From assembly GCA_005879095.1 (NCBI GenBank), contig VBLM01000140.1, positions 1-8,771 of the forward strand: a DNA stretch of 8,771 bases. Direction: 5' to 3'. Numbering within the stretch: position 1 is the first letter of the stretch; each line of letters begins with the position of its first letter. The DNA is from Deltaproteobacteria bacterium (GTDB lineage: Bacteria > Myxococcota > Myxococcia > Myxococcales > 40CM-4-68-19). The notes under the pieces were generated by a model, which ran no database searches, had not been told where the DNA came from, and saw nothing but the letters and a program-made list of their open reading frames with translations. Both the position numbers and the translations under genes were made by a program. Below are positions 1-6,537 of this stretch, in pieces.

Positions 1-48
1 GGTTCCGAGGAGGGCGAGGGCGGCGAGGAGGCGGAAGAGGTTCTTCAT
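1..48 (-). CDS. N-terminus of a secreted or membrane protein (partial)
   Basis: This gene runs off the left edge, so only 16 codons are visible. They read MKNLFRLLAALALLGT: a lysine near the start, an arginine at position 6, then a run of Leu and Ala. This is the n-region and h-region of a Sec signal peptide or N-terminal anchor. The ATG at 46-48 is preceded on the minus strand by CTGGAG with about 8 bases of spacing, a reasonable ribosome binding site. The gene lies downstream of mdh on the same strand, but an intrinsic terminator at about 107-137 separates them, so it is probably transcribed on its own. No function can be assigned from what is visible. Confidence 0.6.
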   Translation of the reverse strand, partial: MKNLFRLLAALALLGT

Positions 49-106
49 TTTCGTGCTCCAGGTAGGGTGGGTTGCCGCCGCCGATGAGCACGTCCCGTGC
101 CAAACG

Positions 107-137
107 AAAAAGGCCGGCTTCCCGAGGGAAACCGGCC
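107..137 (-). terminator. Rho-independent terminator downstream of mdh
   Basis: Read on the minus strand, a GC-rich stem (GGCCGG pairing with CCGGCC, one A/C mismatch, then TTCCC opposite GGGAA) is followed directly by TTTTT and CG. The stem is 112-137 and the U-tract is 107-111 in plus-strand coordinates. It lies about 110 bases past the mdh stop codon and before the next minus-strand start at 48. This placement fits the end of the mdh transcript. A second, weaker hairpin (AACTGG at 141-146 with CCAGTT at 159-164) lies just before it in the same 3' untranslated region. Confidence 0.8.
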
Positions 138-193
138 CGAAACTGGTGCATGCACGCTCCAGTTGAGGTGCGCGCGAACGCTCCGCGCCAAAT

Positions 194-245
194 GGGGACA
201 CCTCCGGGAAGGTGTCCCCGGAAGGTGTCCCCGGAAGGTGTCCCC
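194..245. repeat. GTGTCCCC tandem and inverted repeat cluster
   Basis: Three perfect, contiguous 13-bp units GGAAGGTGTCCCC occupy 207-219, 220-232 and 233-245. They are preceded at 194-203 by GGGGACACCT, the exact reverse complement of the AGGTGTCCCC inside each unit. The left arm can therefore pair with any one of the three right arms, giving alternative hairpins with a 10-bp GC-rich stem. The cluster ends 2 bp before the mdh stop codon and would lie in the 3' untranslated region of the mdh mRNA. The core GGGGACA/TGTCCCC recurs at 5403-5466. Confidence 0.85.
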
Positions 246-247
246 GA

Positions 248-1226
<979 letters not shown>

Positions 1227-1227
<1 letters not shown>

Positions 1228-2789
1228 TGACCTCCATCGAGAGCTTCTTCGCGACCGCGGCGCGGCTGGGATCGCGGCTGGCCTGGAAACACGGCGTTCG
1301 CCAATTTTCCTGGCGGGAGGCGGCGCAAGTCGTGCGCAGGACGGCGCGCGCACTGATCGCGCTCGGAGTGAAGCCGGGCGAGGCGGTCTGCGTCGTCGGG
1401 CCGAATCTGCCCGAGTGGGTGCAGGCCGATCTCGGCGCGATCGCGGCCGGCGCGGTGCCGGCGCCCATCTATCCGACGCTGACCGCCGAGCAGGCGCAGT
1501 ACATCGCGCGGCACTCGGAGGCGAGAGTCGCGATCGTTTCCGACGCGGCGCAGGCCGAAAAACTTTCCGGAACGGGGATGCCGCTGGTCCTCTTCAGCGA
1601 GTGGGAGAAATTCCTCGCCCGCGGCGACGGGGTGCCCGAATCCGAAGTCGACGCGCGGTTGCGCGCGCTGAAGCCGGACGGCCTCGCGACGCTGATCTAC
1701 ACCAGCGGCACGACGGGCCCGCCCAAGGCGGTCATGCTCTCGCATGACAACCTCTGGTTCGCCGCCCAGACCGCGCAGCGCATCGGCCACGTAACCTCCG
1801 AAGACGTGTTGGTCAGTTATCTCCCTCTCAGCCACATCGCCGAGCAGATGATCTCCATCCACGGACCGACGGTGAGCGGCGCGGCGGTCTGGTTCTGCGA
1901 CGTGCTGGAAAAAGTTCCCGAGGTGCTCCGCGCGGCGCGGCCGACGATCTTCTTCGGCGTGCCTCGCGTGTGGGAAAAGCTGCAGGCGCGGATCGAGGAG
2001 CAGCTCAAGTCTCCTCTGCGGCGCATGCTGGTCCGGCTTGCGCCTGCCCTCGTGCGCAAGAAGCTGGGTCTCGATCGGGCGCGCTTCTGCGTCACCGGCG
2101 CGGCCAAGATCAACACCGCGACGCTCCAGTTCTTCGACTCGCTCGGCCTGCCGATCCTCGACATGTGGGGCATGACCGAGAGCACCGCGATGGGCACCGC
2201 CAACCTCCCGGCCGCGCGCCGCATCGGCACCGTCGGCCGGCCGGAGGAAGGGCTGGAGGTCCGCATCGCGCGGGACGGCGAGATTCTTACTCGCGGGCCG
2301 CACGTCTTTCTCGGCTATTTCAAGGACTCTCGAGCCACCAGCGAGACGCTCGATGCGGAAGGCTTCCTGCACACCGGCGACGTGGGCGAATTCGACGACG
2401 CCGGTTATCTGCGAATCACCGATCGCAAAAAGGACCTCCTGATCACTTCCGGCGGCAAGAACGTCTCGCCGCAGAACATCGAGGTCCAGCTCGGCCGCAT
2501 CGCCGGCGTGGCCCAGGCCGTGGTCGTCGGAGACGCGCGCAAGTACCTCGCCGCACTGATCGTCCCCGAGGTGATCGAGAAGGCGCGGGACGCGGAGTTC
2601 GTCGCGCATGTCGGCCGCGAGATCGAAAAGGTCAACTCGCGCCTTGCCCACTACGAGACGATCAAGAAGTTCAAGGTGCTGCCGGCGCAGTTCACCATCG
2701 ATTCCGGCGAGCTGACGCCGACCATGAAGCTGAAGCGCAAGGTCGTCGCGCAGCGATACGCGCGCGAGATCGACGAGCTGTTCGCCTGA
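1227..2789 (+). CDS. Long-chain fatty acid-CoA ligase (AMP-forming)
   Basis: An adenylate-forming enzyme that activates a fatty acid with ATP and then transfers it to CoA, for beta-oxidation or lipid synthesis. All core motifs are present. The P-loop YTSGTTGPPK is at residues 158-167, followed by AVMLSHDN. DMWGMTES is at 312-319, HTGD at 382-385, and DRKKDLLITSGGKN at 399-412. Near the C-terminus is TPTMKLKRK, with Lys501 the probable catalytic lysine. The 520 residues are on the short side for FadD15-type ligases (often near 600), but both N- and C-terminal domains are complete. No Shine-Dalgarno precedes the ATG, and a -10-like TACGCT ends 7 bases before it, so the mRNA may be leaderless. 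The gene is divergent from mdh, and its stop codon directly abuts that of icd. The exact substrate chain length cannot be read from sequence. Confidence 0.92.
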
Positions 2790-4114
2790 TCAGAAGTGGC
2801 GGATGATGGCGTCGCCGAACTCCGAGCACTTCACCTCGCGAACGTCCTTTTCGCCCTCGGCGATCATCAGGCGGGCGAAGTCGTAGGTCACCGTCTTGGC
2901 GCCGATGGCGCCGTCCATGCCCTTGATGATCAGGTCCGCCGCCTCGTCCCAGTGCAGGTGCCGGAACATCATCTCGCCCGACAAGATCACCGAGCCCGGG
3001 TTGACCTTGTCCTGGTTGGCGTACTTCGGCGCGGTGCCATGGGTGGCCTCGAAGATGGCGTGCCCGGAGAGGTAATTGATGTTCCCGCCGGGCGCGATGC
3101 CGATGCCGCCGACTTGCGCCGCCAGCGCGTCGCTCAAATAATCCCCATTCAAGTTCAGCGTCGCGATGACGTCGAAGTCCTCCGGCCGCGTGAGGACCTG
3201 CTGCAGCGTGATGTCGGCGATCGCGTCCTTGATCACGATGCCGCTGGGCAGCTTGCACCACGGCCCGCCGTCGATCTCCTTCGCCTGGTAAAAGTCTTTC
3301 GCGACCTTGTAGCCGAAGTCGCGGAACGCGCCCTCGGTGAACTTCATGATGTTGCCTTTGTGGACCAGCGTGACGCTCTTCGCCTTGTTCTGGATGGCGT
3401 AGCCGATGGCGCTGTGCACGAGGCGCTCGGTGCCGAGATAGCTGATCGCCTTGAGGCCGACGCCGACCTGCACCGGCACCTCGCGCTTCGGAGCACCGAT
3501 GCCCTCCAGCTGCTTCTGCCAGGCCTCCGACGCCTCGCGCGTACCGAAACGAATCTTCTTGAAATCCTTGGGAAATTCGCGAGACCAGAAATGACTTTCT
3601 GCGCTTCGGGCGTACCAGCCGCGTATTCGATGCCGGCGTAGATGTCCTCCGTATTCTCGCGGAAGATCACCATGTTCACCTTCCCGGGCCGCTTCACGGG
3701 GCTGGGCACGCCCTTGAACCAGCGCACCGGCCGCAGGCAGACGTAGAGGTCGAGCATCTGCCGCAGCGCCACGTTCAAGGAGCGGATGCCGCCGCCCACC
3801 GGCGTGGTCAGCGGGCCCTTGATGCCGACGAGAAAGCGCCGGAACGCGTCGACCGTCTCGTCGGGCAGCCAGTTGTCGAAGAGGTTCTTCGACTTCTCGC
3901 CCGCGTAGACCTCTGCCCAGGCGATCTTTCGCTTCCCGACGTACGCCTTGGCCACCGCCGCGTCGAAGACGCGCTGCGAGGCGCGCCAGATGTCAGGACC
4001 GGTGCCGTCGCCCTCGATGAACGGCAGGATCGGACGGTCGGGGACGCTGAGCCGCCCGTTCTTCAGCTCGATCGGTTGGCCGCCTTCAGGGATCTTCGGA
4101 GCCGCGCTCGCCAT
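2790..4114 (-). CDS. icd: NADP-dependent isocitrate dehydrogenase, with a 1-base frameshift
   Basis: Converts isocitrate to 2-oxoglutarate and CO2 with reduction of NADP (TCA cycle). The N-terminal part (4114 to about 3592) carries [33 protein letters not shown] and [15 protein letters not shown]. Substrate residues Ser112, Asn114, Arg118, Arg128, Arg152 and Tyr159 match the E. coli set with an offset of one. Ser112 corresponds to the serine phosphorylated by AceK in E. coli. The rest lies in another frame from about 3588 to the stop at 2790-2792. It includes the metal-binding [21 protein letters not shown] with the Lys-Tyr typical of NADP enzymes, [15 protein letters not shown] and SEFGDAII. 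Restoring one base near 3588-3592 (probably a T in ATTTTCTGG) yields about 441 residues, longer than the 416 of E. coli. The ATG has GAGGT 4-5 bases upstream. Identity is certain. The frameshift is probably a sequence error. Confidence 0.94.
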
Positions 4115-4118
4115 GGTG

Positions 4119-4143
4119 ACCTCGTTTTGGGCCGCGCAAGATA
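4119..4143 (-). promoter_or_regulatory. Ribosome binding site and possible -10 box of icd
   Basis: On the minus strand TATCTT (4138-4143), within CTATCTTG, resembles the -10 boxes seen before other genes here. It would start transcription near 4131, giving a leader of about 17 bases that contains GAGGT (4119-4123) just before the ATG. No good -35 is visible, because the expected position falls in the end of the upstream lipoprotein gene. Read-through from that gene, 36 bp away, is an alternative. Confidence 0.4.
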
Positions 4144-4150
4144 GCGCATT

Positions 4151-5317
4151 TCAATGTCCGGCGGCGGCGGAAGGCATGTACAGCTCGACCGCGAGGATGT
4201 CGCTCGCGTAGTCCTTCGACTGCGCTTCCACCTCGGTCGGCTCGTGGCCGAGCGCCGCCACGCGAGGGTCGAGCTTCGAGGTGGTGTGAAAGGTGAGCAG
4301 CGCGCGGTCCTGATCGAGCTGGACCACGGCCGGCCCGCCGGTGTCGCCGAAGCTCGCGTCGATGTCCTTGACCGGGCTCAGGTCGTGATCGTCCTCCAGC
4401 ACCTGCCAGAGCGACGTCCGCTTGAAGCCGTTGCCGGTGTCGCGCTTGCCGGCCACGTAGAGGACGCCCTTCCACTCGAACATCGCCGGAGACTCGATGG
4501 GCAGGCCGGTCACGCTCCAGCACGACCAGTCGAGCGCGCCGGCCGGAGCGCGGCAGAAGGTCTGTTTCGCGAGAGACGAGCCGACCGTCCGCTCGGGCGC
4601 GGCCAGCCAGTGCTCGCCGGTGGCGCGGACGATCAGCTCCCCTTCCCGCGCGCCCGGTCCGACCGGCGGCGCCGGGGCGGCTACGCCAGAGACGATCGCG
4701 TCGGTCGTCGAGACCAGCGCGAAAGCGGTCGGCGCGGAGGGCGGGAACAGCTCGTCGGCGCCCCAGACCGAGAAAAAGAGCTGGTTTCCGAACGTCCGCG
4801 GCCGCCAGGCGGCCAGCCCATCGCGATTCGCCAGAGGCGCGAACGGCGTCCAGGTCGAGCCGTCTTCGGTCTCCGACACGCGCAGGGTCGTCTTGTGCGC
4901 GGTCGGATCGGAGGTGTCCCAAAACGTCGCGATCAGCCACAGCTTGCCGCCGAAGAGGAAGAGCTTGGGCTGGCGCGGGTCGCGGCCCGGCACGCCGAGG
5001 GCGGCGGTCTTGCTCCACGTTCGCCCCTTGTCGTCCGACCGGAGGATGAACACCTGCGCGTTGGCATCGCCCGACCAGGCCGAAGCGTTGCGGAAGGCGG
5101 CGAAGAGTGCGCCGGCGAACGGAATCGCGTCGGTGGCGGTGTTGTGCGCGCCGTCGTGGAAGACCATGAACGGCGCCGAGACGAACGCCGTCTGGTCCGG
5201 TCCGCCGTCGGGATTCACGACCTGGCCGCAGTCGCCCGCGGTCGGGTCGCACGGGTAGCGCCTGCCCGATCCGGCGCACGCGCAGGCGAGCAGAAGGAAG
5301 AGGGCAGCACGGCGCAC
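4151..5317 (-). CDS. Sialidase-fold (BNR/Asp-box) lipoprotein
   Basis: A 388-residue protein with a short export signal, MRRAALFLLLAC. Two arginines precede a hydrophobic run ending in a lipobox-like LLAC, with Cys12 as the likely lipidated residue, so it is probably exported and membrane-attached. The body resembles six-bladed propeller sialidase-like proteins. FRNASAW (75-81) sits about 12 residues before a textbook Asp-box SDDKGRTW (94-101), and a degenerate second box, SETEDGSTW, is at 148-156. Repeated Trp and Phe strand patterns follow. Asp-boxes mark the fold and do not prove sialidase activity; many such proteins bind or hydrolyse other glycans or are uncharacterised. The start is taken as GTG 5315-5317 because it gives the clean signal peptide; the nearby ATG at 5323-5325 is out of frame. 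No strong Shine-Dalgarno is visible. The gene lies 36 bp upstream of icd on the same strand, with no evident functional link. Confidence 0.75.
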   Translation of the reverse strand: MRRAALFLLLACACAGSGRRYPCDPTAGDCGQVVNPDGGPDQTAFVSAPFMVFHDGAHNTATDAIPFAGALFAAFRNASAWSGDANAQVFILRSDDKGRTWSKTAALGVPGRDPRQPKLFLFGGKLWLIATFWDTSDPTAHKTTLRVSETEDGSTWTPFAPLANRDGLAAWRPRTFGNQLFFSVWGADELFPPSAPTAFALVSTTDAIVSGVAAPAPPVGPGAREGELIVRATGEHWLAAPERTVGSSLAKQTFCRAPAGALDWSCWSVTGLPIESPAMFEWKGVLYVAGKRDTGNGFKRTSLWQVLEDDHDLSPVKDIDASFGDTGGPAVVQLDQDRALLTFHTTSKLDPRVAALGHEPTEVEAQSKDYASDILAVELYMPSAAAGH

Positions 5318-5402
5318 GCGCGCATCTGACAGGCACCTGCGCGGCGCGTCAAACCGTCAGGTGGAGGACGCCCATGAGGGGCCGCCACGTCGCGCGCTGA
5401 AG

Positions 5403-5466
5403 GGGGACACGATGACACGCCTTCGGCGTGTTCTCATCATGTCCCCGACACGCCATCATGTCCCCG
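5403..5466. repeat. GGGGACA/TGTCCCC hairpin repeat with extra half-copy
   Basis: An imperfect inverted repeat spans 5403-5446. GGGGACA (5403-5409) pairs with TGTCCCC (5440-5446), GATGA (5411-5415) with TCATC (5434-5438), and CACGCC (5416-5421) with GGCGTG (5425-5430) around a TTC loop, with one mismatch and a 3-base bulge. The right arm is then repeated: CATCATGTCCCCG occurs at 5435-5447 and again at 5454-5466, a 19-bp period. The element lies between two divergent genes, in the 235-bp gap 5318-5552. It shares its GGGGACA/TGTCCCC ends with the cluster at 194-245. Confidence 0.8.
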
Positions 5467-5519
5467 TCACGGCCCCGACTTTTTTTCGCGTACCCTCTTC
5501 CACGTAGCGCGCGCATGAC

Positions 5520-5545
5520 TATGCTGTGCCGGCATCGCTGGAGGG
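5520..5545 (+). promoter_or_regulatory. -10 box and ribosome binding site of the zinc-ribbon gene
   Basis: TATGCT (5520-5525), within CTATGCTGTG, is a good -10 match, though no clear -35 is seen 16-18 bp upstream. GGAGGG (5540-5545) lies 7 bases before the ATG at 5553 and supports that ATG over the in-frame GTG at 5526. The GTG would fall inside the predicted promoter, where it could hardly be part of the transcript. Confidence 0.5.
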
Positions 5546-5552
5546 TGGGGAC

Positions 5553-5894
5553 ATGCAGCTCGAATTCCAGTGCCAGAAGTGCGAGGAGTCGTTCTCCCTC
5601 GACGTGTCGGACGTGCAGACCGACCCTGTCCTGCGCTGCCCCGGATGCGGGACCCGCGCTCCCGACGAGCAGGTGGAGGCGGTGGTGGGAGCGCTCGAAG
5701 AGTTGTTTGCCGCCGTGGCGCCGCTGCGGCGGAAGTTCAGCACCTCGGTCGAGGTGAACAGCGAGGACATGCCTCCGCCGTACGACGAGGCGCCGGCGGT
5801 ATCGGCGAAGGCCGCCGCGCTGCTCGACGAAGAGGACAGCGAGGACGAGGAAAGCGACGAGGACGAGGAAGAAGAGGTCGCCGAACTGGAGTAA
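5553..5894 (+). CDS. Small zinc-ribbon protein with highly acidic C-terminal tail
   Basis: A 113-residue protein of unknown function. Residues 1-35 form a probable zinc ribbon: CQKC (Cys7, Cys10) and CPGC (Cys29, Cys32), 18 residues apart, the first pair flanked by beta-type sequence. Residues 36-60 look helical. A Pro-rich and Ala-rich linker (73-90) leads to a tail where 15 of residues 92-108 are Asp or Glu. Such ribbons typically bind nucleic acid, protein or just zinc, and the acidic tail suggests an electrostatic partner such as a basic protein, but neither role is shown. The start is chosen by GGAGGG 7 bases before ATG 5553; an in-frame GTG at 5526 would add nine residues but overlaps the likely promoter. 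It is the first of three co-oriented genes; the next starts 50 bp downstream. Confidence 0.85.
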   Translation: MQLEFQCQKCEESFSLDVSDVQTDPVLRCPGCGTRAPDEQVEAVVGALEELFAAVAPLRRKFSTSVEVNSEDMPPPYDEAPAVSAKAAALLDEEDSEDEESDEDEEEEVAELE

Positions 5895-5897
5895 ACA

Positions 5898-5937
5898 TTG
5901 CATCCGCGCCGCCGCTCCCTAGCTTGTCCCTGGGAGG
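5898..5937 (+). promoter_or_regulatory. Promoter and ribosome binding site of the DUF151 gene
   Basis: TTGCAT (5898-5903), 16 bp, then TAGCTT (5920-5925) form a sigma-70-like pair immediately after the zinc-ribbon stop codon. The predicted start of transcription is near 5932. GGGAGG (5932-5937) lies 7 bases before the ATG at 5945. The downstream gene may therefore be transcribed separately as well as by read-through. Confidence 0.5.
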
Positions 5938-5944
5938 GCGCGGG

Positions 5945-6487
5945 ATGCCGGGGCCGAGACATTCGTTCGTCGCGCTGGTGCTGATCGCCTGCACCGCCGG
6001 GGCGCTGTGCCGGCTGCTGCAGCGGCCGGCGCGCGAAACCGCCGTCGAGCTGAAGTTCGGCGAGATCGTCCGCGTCCACGGGGGACAGACAGTGCTGGTG
6101 CTGGCGGAAGTCGGCGGCCCTCGCCGCCTGCCGATCCCCATCTCGCGCGCGGAGGCGGCGCTGATCGAGCACAGCCGGCGCGGTCCACGCGGACTCGGGG
6201 CGGCGGCCGTGGAGGCTTTGGGCGGCCGCGTCTTGCGCGCCACCATCGACGAGGTCTCGGGCGGGCGCGGCTTCCGCGGCCACCTCGCGGTCGGCGCCGG
6301 ATCGCGCGAATTGCGCATCGACTCGGGCGCAGGCGAGGTACTGGCGCTCGCGCTGGAGGCGGGTGCGCCGATCGTGGCCGACCCGGCGGTGCTCGACGAA
6401 GCCGCTATCTCGCCCGAAGACCTGCACGGAAAGAACGCGAGCTCGCGGCACACCGAGCCGCCGCCGGCGCCGGTGCTGCACATCTGA
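5945..6487 (+). CDS. Membrane-anchored or exported DUF151 (bifunctional nuclease-like) protein
   Basis: A 180-residue protein with one DUF151 domain at about 36-155. It shows the family pattern of LPIPIS followed by AEAALI (62-74), then IDEVSGG, a strand ending in RID, LALALEAGAPIVAD (133-146), and a terminal VLDEAAI helix. DUF151 includes plant and bacterial bifunctional nucleases, but most bacterial members are uncharacterised. Two things are odd. First, residues 8-25 are hydrophobic after PRHS, and LIAC (13-16) fits a lipobox, so the protein is probably anchored or lipidated rather than cytoplasmic. Second, the RPSDA-like motif usual before LALA reads SGAGEV here, and the usual THDL segment reads AAAVEAL. 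The Pro-rich C-terminal tail (163-180) is probably disordered. The ATG at 5945 is supported by GGGAGG 7 bases upstream. Nuclease activity should not be assumed. Confidence 0.78.
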   Translation: MPGPRHSFVALVLIACTAGALCRLLQRPARETAVELKFGEIVRVHGGQTVLVLAEVGGPRRLPIPISRAEAALIEHSRRGPRGLGAAAVEALGGRVLRATIDEVSGGRGFRGHLAVGAGSRELRIDSGAGEVLALALEAGAPIVADPAVLDEAAISPEDLHGKNASSRHTEPPPAPVLHI

Positions 6488-6499
6488 GCCCGCCTTTAC

Positions 6500-6528
6500 T
6501 TGCGGGACTGATCGCTGCGCCCTAGGCT
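6500..6528 (+). promoter_or_regulatory. Promoter of pyruvate kinase
   Basis: TTGCGG (6500-6505), a 17-bp spacer, then TAGGCT (6523-6528) give a sigma-70-like promoter in the 50-bp gap before pyk. The predicted start of transcription (about 6535) is only about 3 bases before the ATG at 6538. No Shine-Dalgarno is present, so the promoter would produce a nearly leaderless mRNA. Confidence 0.55.
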
Positions 6529-6537
6529 CGTCGGCGC

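Noticed and set aside
141..164. Hairpin AACTGG/CCAGTT as a terminator
   Set aside because: The stem is short with a mismatch, and no T-tract follows on either strand. The adjacent hairpin at 112-137 is the better candidate.
194..245. CRISPR array
   Set aside because: The 13-bp units are contiguous with no spacers and no cas genes are nearby.
2796..3641. Plus-strand open frame opposite icd
   Set aside because: It is a shadow of icd; the isocitrate dehydrogenase motifs are all on the minus strand.
4154..5329. Plus-strand 391-codon frame opposite the sialidase-fold lipoprotein
   Set aside because: Arg-rich low-complexity translation with no motif. The minus strand has a signal peptide and an Asp-box.
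5462..5486. Rho-independent terminator ending in seven T residues (5480-5486)
   Set aside because: The preceding sequence forms no convincing adjacent stem, and no plus-strand gene lies upstream to be terminated.
5526..5552. GTG start for the zinc-ribbon protein, adding nine residues
   Set aside because: It overlaps the predicted -10 region, while the ATG at 5553 has GGAGGG at ideal spacing.
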